The position numbers and the translations under genes are program-made. The notes beneath the pieces are model-generated. The model made no database searches and was not told the DNA's origin. It was given only the letters and a program-made list of their open reading frames with translations. Below are positions 17,070-25,457 of a stretch of 64,000 bases of DNA, piece by piece (position 1 is the first letter of the stretch; every line of letters starts with the position of its first letter). The stretch lies in contig NZ_MUNW01000049.1 in NCBI RefSeq assembly GCF_002002725.1, positions 186,001-250,000 on the forward strand, given 5' to 3'. The DNA comes from Sinorhizobium sp. A49 (lineage in GTDB: Bacteria; Pseudomonadota; Alphaproteobacteria; Rhizobiales; Rhizobiaceae).

Positions 17070-18602
17070 ATGGCAGACTATCTTCTGGGACTCGACGCCG
17101 GAAACACCGTCATCAAAGCGGTGATTTTCGACCTTGAGGGTAACGAGATCGCGGCGGCTGCGCAGGAGGGACACAGCCGGGTTCCGCGGCCCGGGCATGT
17201 CGAGCGGGGGCTCGAAGAGCTATGGACCCATGCCCGGGCAGTCATCCGCCAATGCGTCGAGCGTGCCGGCATCCGCGCCGAAGAGATCGTCGCGATCGGC
17301 TGCGCCGGGCACGGCAACGGCCTATACGCACTTGATCAAAGCGGAGATCCGCTTCTCGGCATCCAGTCGCTCGACACGCGCGCCGCAGGACTGGTTGAGG
17401 AATGGAAGGCGCAAGGCGTCGGCGACCGCACCTATGCCATCGGCCGTCAACGCCCATGGCCGTCGCAGACGCCGACCCTGCTCGCCTGGCTCAAGCGCTA
17501 TCAGCCAGAGACGTTCGCCAGGATCGGCACCGTGTTCCTGTGCAAGGATTTCATCGTCAACCGTTTGACGGGCCGACGAGTGAGCGACGTCTCTGATATG
17601 ACCGGCTGCGGCCTGCTGAACGTCGTCAACCGGCGTTACGACCGCGACCTGATGGCCGCCTTCGATCTCGGCGAGGCAACCGGGCTTTTGCCGGATCTCG
17701 CCGAAAGCGCCGATGTCGTCGGCACGGTCACGCCGGAGGCGGCAGCGCAGACAGGGCTTGCCGCCGGCACGCCGGTGGTCGGCGGCCTCTTCGATGTCAT
17801 CGCCTCGGCCGTGGGTTCGGGCGTGACGCGTACCGGCGCGGCCTCCATCATCGCCGGGACCTGGAGCATCAACCAGGTCATCATCGACGGCCCCGATCTT
17901 TCGGGGCCCGTGTTCATGTCATCGACATTCGACCGCGGCCGCTACATGGCGATCGAATCGAGCGCGACGTCTGCGGCCAATCTCGAATGGCTGGTGCGCG
18001 AGTTCTTTGCCGAAGTCGGCATCGAAGACGGGCGCTCGCCCTATGATGTCTGCTGCGCGCTTGCAGCCGATATCGAGCCGGCCGCCAACGACCCGATCTA
18101 CCATCCGTTCCTTTATGGCGCGCAGCAGGACGGCAATGCCCGTGCCGGCTTCTACGGGGTCGCCGGATGGCACACCAAGGGTCATCTCGTTCGGGCCGTG
18201 CTTGAAGGTGTCGCCTTCGGCCATCGCCAGCACATCGCCACCATGCGTGCGGCAGGCGCGACCTTCGACGAAGCGGTGCTTTCGGGCGGCGGATCGCGCA
18301 GCCTGATCTGGCCGCAGATCTTTGCCGATGTGCTCGGGGTTCCGGTGTCGGTTGCCCGGTCGCGTGAAACCGGGGCGCTGGGGGCGGCGATTGCCGCCGG
18401 CACAGGGGCGGGCATTTTTGCCGATTTTTCGGAAGGTGCGGCAGCCATGGTGAAGACGGAACGTCACTACCGCCCGAACGCGGCCATGGCGCGCCATTAC
18501 GCGCGACGCTATGAGCTTTACAAGGATATTGCCGAAGCAATGGCGCCGATCTGGCGACGGCTTTCGAATGCCGCAGATGACGTGTCGGAGGTGGCGGCCT
18601 AG
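17070..18602 (+). CDS. FGGY-family carbohydrate kinase
   Basis: This 510-residue ATP-dependent kinase has the two-domain actin-like fold. The N-terminal phosphate loop is LLGLDAGNTVIKAVIFD, the sugar-binding region includes GCAGHGNGLYALD and DTRAAGLVEEW, and the C-terminal ATP site carries VLSGGGSRSLIWPQIFADVLG and ETGALGAAIAAG. The ATG at 17070 follows GGGAGGGG; a longer frame from 16977 would overlap the aldolase. It is the last gene of the operon. Members phosphorylate pentuloses, polyols (EryA), glycerol or AI-2 (LsrK); the substrate here is unknown. The product is the likely effector of the SorC regulator. Confidence 0.93.
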   Translation: MADYLLGLDAGNTVIKAVIFDLEGNEIAAAAQEGHSRVPRPGHVERGLEELWTHARAVIRQCVERAGIRAEEIVAIGCAGHGNGLYALDQSGDPLLGIQSLDTRAAGLVEEWKAQGVGDRTYAIGRQRPWPSQTPTLLAWLKRYQPETFARIGTVFLCKDFIVNRLTGRRVSDVSDMTGCGLLNVVNRRYDRDLMAAFDLGEATGLLPDLAESADVVGTVTPEAAAQTGLAAGTPVVGGLFDVIASAVGSGVTRTGAASIIAGTWSINQVIIDGPDLSGPVFMSSTFDRGRYMAIESSATSAANLEWLVREFFAEVGIEDGRSPYDVCCALAADIEPAANDPIYHPFLYGAQQDGNARAGFYGVAGWHTKGHLVRAVLEGVAFGHRQHIATMRAAGATFDEAVLSGGGSRSLIWPQIFADVLGVPVSVARSRETGALGAAIAAGTGAGIFADFSEGAAAMVKTERHYRPNAAMARHYARRYELYKDIAEAMAPIWRRLSNAADDVSEVAA

Positions 18603-18764
18603 CGGCCGAAGGATGGGCTGGCAACCTCATCGTCGATCGCGTGGACAGCCGAAACAGTGAAGCCGAGGGCCGGGGCCGGCCATCGGCTTGATCGTTCCAT
18701 GTCGATCCGGGCGCCGCAGACCCAGGGAGGATTGGCCAACGGCGCTGCGATCACTATCGAACGA

Positions 18765-19403
18765 TCAGAACCGCATGTTCACGCCGGCCTTGATCACGTG
18801 GCTGTTGATGTCTTTCTCGCTCGATCCGAAGGCCGTGTTGGTGCGGACATCAGGGGTGGTGATGTAGTTATATTCGAGCTTCGCCGAGAGCCCGCCTGCA
18901 AAGGCCTGCTCGACGCCGGCGCCGACGAGATAGCCACCCTTGAAGCCGACATCGTTCTGGACGCCGCCACCCTTCTTGTAGCTGGTCATGGCATAACCGG
19001 CGGTGCCGTAGACAAGCGTCTGGTCGAACGACAGGCCGGCCTTCGCCTTGATCGCGCCGCGCCATTTCTCCTTGAGCTTGCCGCCGCTGACCTTGTGTTC
19101 GGTGTCGCCGAGATAGGAGCCTTCGATTTCAGCGCCGACAATGCCGGGGCCGACCTGCATGTTGTAGCCGGCCTGCGCGCCGAAGGCGACGCCGTTGCGG
19201 TCGGCAAACGGATTGGGGCTGCCGGTAAAGCCGATACCGCCATGGGCACCGACATAGGCGCCGCTCCAGTTGAAGGCCGGCGGATCCTGGTAGGAGGAGG
19301 CCGGTTCCGGCGAATAGGGGTCGGCGGCCTGTGCCTGTTGCACACCGGCTGCGGCCAGGAAGGCGATACCGAGCCAGAGGGGAAATTTGTAATGCTGCTG
19401 CAT
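18765..19403 (-). CDS. Outer-membrane beta-barrel protein (RopB/Omp25-like)
   Basis: This 212-residue outer-membrane protein has a signal peptide at residues 1-26 that ends AQQAQA/ADPY-like (VQQAQAADPYSPEP). An eight-stranded OmpA-like barrel follows: it starts FNWSGAYVGAHGGIGF, has alternating aromatic strands such as NGVAFGAQAGYNMQ and TLVYGTAGYAMTSY, and ends in the typical C-terminal Phe (IKAGVNMRF). The ATG at 19403 has GGAG seven bases before it; the frame extends upstream without support. Family members in rhizobia and Brucella stabilise the cell envelope. It is transcribed toward the end of the polyol operon and looks monocistronic. Confidence 0.88.
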   Translation of the reverse strand: MQQHYKFPLWLGIAFLAAAGVQQAQAADPYSPEPASSYQDPPAFNWSGAYVGAHGGIGFTGSPNPFADRNGVAFGAQAGYNMQVGPGIVGAEIEGSYLGDTEHKVSGGKLKEKWRGAIKAKAGLSFDQTLVYGTAGYAMTSYKKGGGVQNDVGFKGGYLVGAGVEQAFAGGLSAKLEYNYITTPDVRTNTAFGSSEKDINSHVIKAGVNMRF

Positions 19404-19625
19404 GGCGTTGCTCCGTGGATTGGACATAGCGCCGCTTGTGGCGCTTTCATCTCCGCTCTCTGTTTCGCGCCGGGCTGGCGCGATCATCGACGCTGGAAGA
19501 TGTGCGCATTTGTGCGCCGCGCGGATTGCATCAACATTGCAAATATCGATTAAAGTGCTGATTTTATTATTAATAACCTGTTAGCCTCTATGGCGAATGT
19601 TGGGCGGCCCGAGGCGGTATTCGTC

Positions 19626-20963
19626 TCAGGCCACAGGCAGGGTCATGCGGAAGCAGGCGCCGCCGGTCGGCGCGCAAACCACCGATATGTGGCCCTTGTG
19701 GCGGCTGACGATCTCGCTGACGAGATGGAGCCCAAGGCCCGCGCCATGGTCGCGCGGTTGCAGCCGGTGAAATGGCTCGAAGATCCGTTCCCGTTCGCTT
19801 TCGGGAATGCCGGGACCTGCGTCGCTGACCTCGATGATACCGCCACGTTCGACATGAATGGAAATCAGGCCACCCGCATGCTCGATCGCGTTGCGCACCA
19901 GATTGGTGACGGCACGCTCCAGGGCGCCGGCGTCTCCGTGCGCACTGACCTGTTCGGGTCCGTGGGTAAAGGAGATGTCGCAGCCGGCCGACAGAGCGAG
20001 AGGGGCGAGGTCGGCAGCCACATCGCGGCAGAGCGAGACCAGGTCTATTGAGGCGAAGTGAGCGCTGTCGCGATCGATGCGCTCGAGGTCGAGCAATTGT
20101 TCGGCAAGCCCGGCAATACGGGCGGTGTCAACCAGCAGGCGGCTGCGCAGCGGGCCGAAGTCCATGCCCTCAAGACGCGTCTGCAGAATTGCGACCGGTG
20201 TTCTGAGCTCGTGAGCGGCATCCATGATGAAGCGCTGGCGTCGTTCGTAGCCTTCGTCCAAGCGCTGCAGCGCGCCGTTGACTGCTTCCACGAGCGGGCG
20301 CACTTCACCGGGAACGCGACCATCGGGCAGGCGGGCGCCGCGACGGTCGACATCGATGCTCTTGGCATGGTCGGCGACCTCGGCAAGGCTTGCAAAGGCA
20401 CGGCGCACGATGATCGGAATGGCGAAGGCCGGAATGAGAACGAGGATCAGAACGATCGGCAGCAGCAGCAGGTTCGTCAGGAAGAACACGGCGAACGAGG
20501 CGCTCCACAGGCGTCCGCCGCCCGTCAGGACCGTATACGTACCCCGCTCGGTCTGAACCACCCGGGCGATCGCCGAGAGCATGTAAGGTGCCATACCGTC
20601 CCGGATATCGGCAAATGTTACACGATCGAGATGTTCGCCGATGCTGCGATAGGCGTCGGGCACCGGTCCGCTTTGGACCGTCTCGCCGCGCTCGTTGCGC
20701 ACAACGAACCAGAAGCCCGGCGTCTCGGCGCGCATGGCGCGCAGCTCGGGCGTGTCTTTCAGTTTCAGCTTCTGGTCCGAGCCAACCTCGACGGCGCCGG
20801 CGGCGATCGATGCCGAACCGGCGTCGAGGATCATGCCGCCGAGATCGGCCCTGATCAAAAGGGCCATGAAACCGGCAATGACGGCCACGAGCAAAAGCAC
20901 CTGAAATGTCAGGATATGCCAGATCAGCCGCTTCTTCAGCGAGTGGTTGGCGCTCGTGGTCAC
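19626..20963 (-). CDS. Sensor histidine kinase of a two-component system
   Basis: This 445-residue inner-membrane sensor kinase has a first transmembrane helix at about residues 14-38, a periplasmic domain of about 125 residues with no recognised fold, and a second helix near 160-185. A HAMP linker follows, then the H-box FIMDAAHELRTPVAIL, N-box LVRNAIEHAGG, G1 VSDAGPGIPESER, F-box IFEPFHRL and G2 GAGLGLHLV. All catalytic motifs are present. Its start overlaps the regulator stop codon (ATGA), so the two are co-translated. The stimulus is not evident; the domain order is that of QseC/TctE-like kinases. Confidence 0.95.
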   Translation of the reverse strand: MTTSANHSLKKRLIWHILTFQVLLLVAVIAGFMALLIRADLGGMILDAGSASIAAGAVEVGSDQKLKLKDTPELRAMRAETPGFWFVVRNERGETVQSGPVPDAYRSIGEHLDRVTFADIRDGMAPYMLSAIARVVQTERGTYTVLTGGGRLWSASFAVFFLTNLLLLPIVLILVLIPAFAIPIIVRRAFASLAEVADHAKSIDVDRRGARLPDGRVPGEVRPLVEAVNGALQRLDEGYERRQRFIMDAAHELRTPVAILQTRLEGMDFGPLRSRLLVDTARIAGLAEQLLDLERIDRDSAHFASIDLVSLCRDVAADLAPLALSAGCDISFTHGPEQVSAHGDAGALERAVTNLVRNAIEHAGGLISIHVERGGIIEVSDAGPGIPESERERIFEPFHRLQPRDHGAGLGLHLVSEIVSRHKGHISVVCAPTGGACFRMTLPVA

Positions 20964-21634
20964 GACAATGTCCTCAGCAGATATCCAACCCCGCGAATGC
21001 CGTGGATTTCAACGCCGGAACCCGATTCCAGCAGCTTTCTACGCAGCCGCGAAACATGTGCGTCGAGCGAATTGGACTGGATCTCGTCGTCGTATCCGTA
21101 GACCGACTCCTCCAGTGTCGAACGCTGCACGGTTCTGCCCTGTCGCCGCACCAACGCCTCCAGCACAAGCAGTTCGCGGCGGGGAAGCTCCAGGACGCGG
21201 CCGTCGATGCGGGCTTCCCGACCATCGAAATCGAAGACAAGATTGCCGATGCGCGCAGTCATTGGTGCGATATCGGGCGCACGGCGCATCAACGCGCGAA
21301 GCCTTGCCAGCAACTCCTCGACGGCGAAGGGTTTGGCGAGATAATCGTCGGCGCCCATGTCCAGTCCTTTGATCCGCTCGTCGACGCTGCCACGTGCCGT
21401 CAGCACGATCACCGGAATGCCCGGCTTCAGCGCCCGAACGCGCGGTATGAGCGTCAGCCCGTCGCCGTCAGGCAGTTGCCGATCGAGAATGATCGCGTCG
21501 TGGACCTGATTGGCCATGGCGGCGATGGCGTGATCGAGCGACGGCGCGTGGTCAAGGATCATGTCAAACCGACCAAGAGCGACGCCGAGCGCGGCAGCCA
21601 TCTCGGGCTCATCCTCAACAAGGAGTAGGCGCAT
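20960..21634 (-). CDS. OmpR-family response regulator
   Basis: This 224-residue DNA-binding response regulator has an N-terminal receiver beginning MRLLLVEDEPEMAAAL (acidic pocket). The phosphoacceptor Asp is in DAIILDRQLPDGDG near residue 51, Thr is in VIVLTARG and Lys in LAKPFAVEE. The C-terminal winged helix has ELPRRELLVLEALVRRQGRTVQ and SLDAHVSRLRRKLLE. The start at 21634 gives a standard receiver; the frame is open further but without homology. Partner of the kinase immediately downstream. Candidate targets nearby are the outer-membrane protein gene and the FkbM gene, but that is only positional. Confidence 0.95.
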   Translation of the reverse strand: MRLLLVEDEPEMAAALGVALGRFDMILDHAPSLDHAIAAMANQVHDAIILDRQLPDGDGLTLIPRVRALKPGIPVIVLTARGSVDERIKGLDMGADDYLAKPFAVEELLARLRALMRRAPDIAPMTARIGNLVFDFDGREARIDGRVLELPRRELLVLEALVRRQGRTVQRSTLEESVYGYDDEIQSNSLDAHVSRLRRKLLESGSGVEIHGIRGVGYLLRTLS

Positions 21635-22002
21635 GCATCGATTCTCCAATGTGTCTGTGCGACGGCGGCACATTTGATTGAGGAGCATTGCCGCAAGGTT
21701 GCGGCTGGTGCGCAGATCGAGTGCACATTCCCCAGTGGAAACGCAATGCAATCGCAGCCGTCGTCATTGGCGGTTGCGATATTCCATGGCCGGTGGACGT
21801 GGCATGGATAGAATGAGACCAAAAGGCGGTGGCATATCGCGGCCATCGTAACGTCGGCGACGCGTTTTGTTTGGTCGCAGTAAAGAACGAATTCGCCGCG
21901 ATGCTTTTTGCCATCGCGCTCCAACAGGCTCCTCGGCGCACATCCCTGGAGAATGCGCCGACAGAGAGAAACAGTCAGACGGTCATGCGATGGTCGAACC
22001 TG
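21635..22002. other. Intergenic region without a convincing gene
   Basis: About 370 bases between the response-regulator start and the repeat before the FkbM gene. Short frames exist on both strands, but none has a ribosome-binding site, a recognisable motif or a coding look. The right part probably holds the response-regulator promoter; no clear boxes were found. Confidence 0.4.
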
Positions 22003-22107
22003 AAGCGTATCGCGCAAAAGTGTGCCGCGGTTTTGCGACAACTGCATGCGTGAAAACAGGAACTTAAAGCGCGCCAAGCGAATCTGAAAGATCGCGACGC
22101 GCTCTAA
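22003..22107. repeat. Rhizobial intergenic repeat (RIME-like)
   Basis: The segment has GAAGCGTATCGCGCAAAAG at the left and ATCGCGACGCGCTCTA at the right, with near-inverse ends (AGCG-y-r-TCGCG) and the central GTGCCGCGGTTTTGCG and CATGCGTGAAAACA. From memory this is the pattern of short dispersed elements found between rhizobial genes; family assignment needs a database comparison. Its right end overlaps the stop codon of the FkbM gene. Confidence 0.55.
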
Positions 22108-22910
22108 ATGGCCCGGTTCTTGAAAAGAGCCGTCACCCGTCGCGGGTTCCAGTCGATCGCTTCAAAGCCGGCGTCCAGTAGGATATTGAAGACCGGGATG
22201 AGGGTGCTTTCCTTTGCTACCCCTTTTTCGAAGCCGCAATCCACGGTGACATAGCGCGTCGACTTCAGGGTTTCGCGAGCGCCGGCGAGGATTTCCGGTT
22301 CCGCACCCTCTGCTTCGATCTTCAAGATGGCAACATTCGTCAGCCCCGTCTCAGCTGCATAGCTATCGAGGCTCCTGACCTTGACCTGGAAGCGGTCAGC
22401 ATATTGCTCGGTCTCGAAAAGCGAACCGTCTGCAGTCCCGGGCTTGGAGTAAAATGTCAGTTCTCCGTCACTCGACCAGAGCCCGAACCGGTTTGTCTGG
22501 GGCTTGCCGTCGAAATTGTTACGGTCGCAGCAGTCCGCTTCCAGGCCTTCCGGCTCAAAGGCGTGGTACTCCAGGCCCTTCGAACGGCTGTATGCACCCA
22601 ATTCGCCGACATTAGCGCCGCAATCGACAAAAGCGCCTTGGAGTGGTTCCGAGATGTGATGAAGCAGATAAGATTCCGCCAGCTGGTTCACGCGGGCGCC
22701 GATACCGCGCTTATAGAGCCAGAGCCGGTCGCGGCGGCAAATACGCAGCTTGTCGCTTCCGTCCATGACCGTCATCGTATTGTCGTTGCTATGCATCGCG
22801 ATGCGATGGCTGTAGCCCTTCAATACGCTGGTGCCGTTTGTAAATTGGACAAACTGCCGGTTTGGCAGGCCCTCAATCATAGATTGACGCACGCGTTTCA
22901 GTATCTTCAT
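22104..22910 (-). CDS. FkbM-family methyltransferase
   Basis: This predicted SAM-dependent methyltransferase has 268 residues. Motif I is GAFVDCGANVGELGAYSR, followed by EYHAFEPEGLEADCC (acidic residue after strand 2), and the FkbM signature VAILKIEAEGAEPEILAGA with a preceding VRSLDSYAAETGL. Family members methylate sugars or polyketide hydroxyls in polysaccharide and natural-product pathways, but no glycan genes lie next to this one, so the substrate is unknown. The start at 22910 has only a weak GGGGGCG upstream; an internal ATG at residue 11 is an alternative. The TAG stop codon lies in the end of the intergenic repeat. Confidence 0.85.
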   Translation of the reverse strand: MKILKRVRQSMIEGLPNRQFVQFTNGTSVLKGYSHRIAMHSNDNTMTVMDGSDKLRICRRDRLWLYKRGIGARVNQLAESYLLHHISEPLQGAFVDCGANVGELGAYSRSKGLEYHAFEPEGLEADCCDRNNFDGKPQTNRFGLWSSDGELTFYSKPGTADGSLFETEQYADRFQVKVRSLDSYAAETGLTNVAILKIEAEGAEPEILAGARETLKSTRYVTVDCGFEKGVAKESTLIPVFNILLDAGFEAIDWNPRRVTALFKNRAI

Positions 22911-23279
22911 CTAGCCATCGCCCCCACGATGCAGTCTGTCTAGGATGCCCTTGCGAGTTGTCCCTAAAAGAGTTGAGTGATTCCAGCCGATTGTAGCTTC
23001 GACGCGTTGTGCCGATTTTGCTGGTTGCGTCAATGCGGTTCGGCAGAAGAAATGCTCGCATTGGTTGATATCCGCAACTTTCTGCGGGAGCATGCAAGGT
23101 ATGGCCGTAATGATTGCGAGGGCCGCCTGGCCCGCGACTGCACGACCGTCCGGCCGCAGAGCAAGGGTTGCGTGTCACGGAATTCGGTGTAGCCCAGCAA
23201 GGGCTACACCGAACGTAATCGTCAGCCCACCGACAACGGTCTCTATCGAGACCGACGCCGAAGGGGGCGGGGCGACGAT
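22911..23279. other. Intergenic region with one strong hairpin
   Basis: About 370 bases between two minus-strand genes. No frame with a credible start or motif was found. It must contain the FkbM promoter. The only clear structure is the hairpin at 23184-23214. Confidence 0.4.
23184..23214 (-). terminator. Terminator-like hairpin after the deaminase gene
   Basis: TTCGGTGTAGCCC and GGGCTACACCGAA form a perfect 13-bp stem around AGCAA. It lies 66 bases after the deaminase stop codon. No T-run follows on either strand, so it may be a processing or Rho-assisted structure instead of an intrinsic terminator. Confidence 0.5.
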
Positions 23280-23885
23280 TTAGTTGAGGGGGATTGCATT
23301 GTCCCCCTTGCTGGCTTGATAGACGGCAGAGAGGTCGTCGTACTTCCGGCTGATGGCGGAGGCTCTTCCCTTCAGATCGGAACGCTGCGGCTCGGGCAGC
23401 TGATCTATTAGCCCCCCGATCGACTGGCCTTTCCAGAATGAGTTCGACCGATTGTACCCCCCTGGCTCCAAGGTGAAGACTTCCTTCAGGATCTTCAGAT
23501 CGTGCGGAATGGAAAACGCGTCCCGGGAATCTTCATGGCTGAAGAAATAAAAGAAGTTGTCGAACCCTGCCCAGGTGATCGCCGAAAGGCACATCGAGCA
23601 CGGCTCATGGGTCGACAGGAAAATGAGGTCCTTCGAATCCGGTCGCTCGGATCCGGTCATCTCATAGAAGCGCTTCAGGGTGTGAACCTCGCCGTGCCAC
23701 AGGGGATTTTCAGTCTCGTTGTTGGTTTCGACAAGGACCGTGGAAAGGTCCGATTTGCGCAGGAGTGCCGCTCCGAAGATCTTGTTGCCGGCGGCAACGC
23801 CTGCCTCCGTGGCGGGGATGATGCCAGCCTCCATGGTGGTCAGCAGGGCGTCGAGCAGCCGCGCCGTTTCGATTTTTTCTGACAT
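23280..23885 (-). CDS. Zinc-dependent cytidine/deoxycytidylate deaminase-family protein
   Basis: This 201-residue hydrolase probably deaminates a nucleobase or nucleoside. The zinc site is complete: WHGEVHTLKRF gives the zinc His and catalytic Glu, and THEPCSMCLSAITWAG gives the PCxxC pair. The N-terminus AAGNKIFGAALLRKSDL matches the usual beta-strand before the site. The C-terminal 80 residues are unassigned. It lies 84 bases after an NCS2 nucleobase permease gene on the same strand, so uptake followed by deamination is the natural reading. Guanine deaminase-like and other nucleobase deaminase activities are possible; the sequence alone does not decide. Confidence 0.87.
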   Translation of the reverse strand: MSEKIETARLLDALLTTMEAGIIPATEAGVAAGNKIFGAALLRKSDLSTVLVETNNETENPLWHGEVHTLKRFYEMTGSERPDSKDLIFLSTHEPCSMCLSAITWAGFDNFFYFFSHEDSRDAFSIPHDLKILKEVFTLEPGGYNRSNSFWKGQSIGGLIDQLPEPQRSDLKGRASAISRKYDDLSAVYQASKGDNAIPLN

Positions 23886-23969
23886 TCTTCATCTCCTTGA
23901 AATGTCGGGTAAATTTTGCCCGGATCAAAATTTTGAATTTCGATCCGGAGCGTGAGTTCAAAGCAAAGC

Positions 23970-25457
23970 TCAATGAGCGCCTTCAGGAACCATCGGTATT
24001 TCGATACCCTTTTCGTCATAGAGCTTGCCGTTGAGGAAGTAGTCGCCGTCGCGAAGTGGCGCGATGTCCTTGTAGCGGATCGTCCGTTCCGTCCCCGCCA
24101 CGAACACGGATTGCTGGTCGGCATTTCCAGTTTTGAAATGGTTGAACAGCAGATTGAGGACGATCGCCATCAAGGCGGCGGAACTGATGCCCGAGTGAAA
24201 GATCGTCGCAACCCAGGCCGGGAAGTGTTCGTAGAATCCCGGTGACGCGATCGGGATCATGCCGAAACCGATCGACGTCGCGACGATGATCAAATTCATG
24301 TTGTTGTGGTAGTCGACCTTGGAGAGCGTGCGTATGCCACTTGCCGCGACCGTACCGAAAAGGACGATGCCGGCCCCGCCGAGAACGGAACTCGGCACCG
24401 CCGCAACAACGCGTCCCATGACCGGCAGAAGGCCGAGGACGACGAGAAAGAGACCGCCTGTCGCCACCACATAGCGGCTCTTGACGCCGGTGACAGCGAC
24501 AAGCCCGACGTTTTGCGCAAAAGCGCTCTGCGTGAACGAACCGAAGATCGGTGCGAGAATGCTCGACAGCATGTCGGCGCGAAGGCCATCGCCCAGGCGG
24601 CGAGAATCGACTTTGGTTTCGACGATTTCGCCGACGGCGAGAATGTCGGCCGATGTCTCGACGAGCGTTACGATGATGACGATCAGCATCGAGACGACGG
24701 CGGCGATCTCGAATGTGGGATAGCCGAAATGGAATATCGTCGGCAGGGCGAAGAAGGGGCCGTTTGCCACCTGCGAAAAGTCGGTCATGCCAGCGGCATA
24801 GGCGATGCCCGTTCCGATCACGAGCGCAAGCAGGATGGAGAGCCTTGAAACCGAGGCGCTTCCGAGTTTGCTGAGCAGGAGAACGATGGCGAGCGTTGTG
24901 GCGGCCAGCTGGATATTCGCCGGGCTCCCGAAATCGGGCGAGGTGTTGTTGCCACCCATCGCCCAGAACGCGGCGACCGGCATCAGGGTCAGTCCGATGG
25001 TGGTGATGACGATCCCGGTGACAAGGGGCGGAAAGAAGCGGGTAATCCGGGAGAAAACAGGCGTGATCAACAGCCCGATCAACGACGCCGCGATAACGGC
25101 ACCCAGAATAGACGGTATTCCTCCATTACCGGAAATCGCAACCATGGTCGCGACGCCCGAGAACGAGACGCCCTGAACAAGCGGCAGCCGGCTTCCGAAG
25201 AATGGCACTCCCAATGTTTGCAGGATGGTGGCCAGACCACCGGCGAAAAGCGACGCCGTCACGAGAAGGCCGATATCGCTTGGGCTAAGCCCGGCTGCCT
25301 GGCCGACAATAAGGGGTACGGCGACGATGCCGCCGTACATGGTCAGAACGTGTTGTAGTCCATATGCGATATTGGCGCCGATGCTGAGCTTTTCGTCTTC
25401 CGGGCGCCGGCTTGATGCACTTCCCTCTTCTAAAGTTGCCAAGGTAAACTCCTCCAT
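23970..25457 (-). CDS. NCS2-family xanthine/uracil permease
   Basis: This integral membrane nucleobase transporter has about 495 residues and 12-14 hydrophobic segments. Family hallmarks are GLQHVLTMYGGIVAVPLIVG (the QH motif of TM1), LVQGVSFSGVATMVAI, LVETSADILAVGEIVE (in place of the usual E-x-x-G-D) and GSFTQSAFAQNVGLVAVTGVKSR (the NCS2 signature). The Gly of the G-D pair is Ala here, a conservative change. The start is uncertain: 25457 has AAAGG close by, and 25493 is an in-frame alternative. It is the first gene of a pair with the deaminase. Substrate is a purine or pyrimidine base. Confidence 0.92.
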   Translation of the reverse strand: MEEFTLATLEEGSASSRRPEDEKLSIGANIAYGLQHVLTMYGGIVAVPLIVGQAAGLSPSDIGLLVTASLFAGGLATILQTLGVPFFGSRLPLVQGVSFSGVATMVAISGNGGIPSILGAVIAASLIGLLITPVFSRITRFFPPLVTGIVITTIGLTLMPVAAFWAMGGNNTSPDFGSPANIQLAATTLAIVLLLSKLGSASVSRLSILLALVIGTGIAYAAGMTDFSQVANGPFFALPTIFHFGYPTFEIAAVVSMLIVIIVTLVETSADILAVGEIVETKVDSRRLGDGLRADMLSSILAPIFGSFTQSAFAQNVGLVAVTGVKSRYVVATGGLFLVVLGLLPVMGRVVAAVPSSVLGGAGIVLFGTVAASGIRTLSKVDYHNNMNLIIVATSIGFGMIPIASPGFYEHFPAWVATIFHSGISSAALMAIVLNLLFNHFKTGNADQQSVFVAGTERTIRYKDIAPLRDGDYFLNGKLYDEKGIEIPMVPEGAH

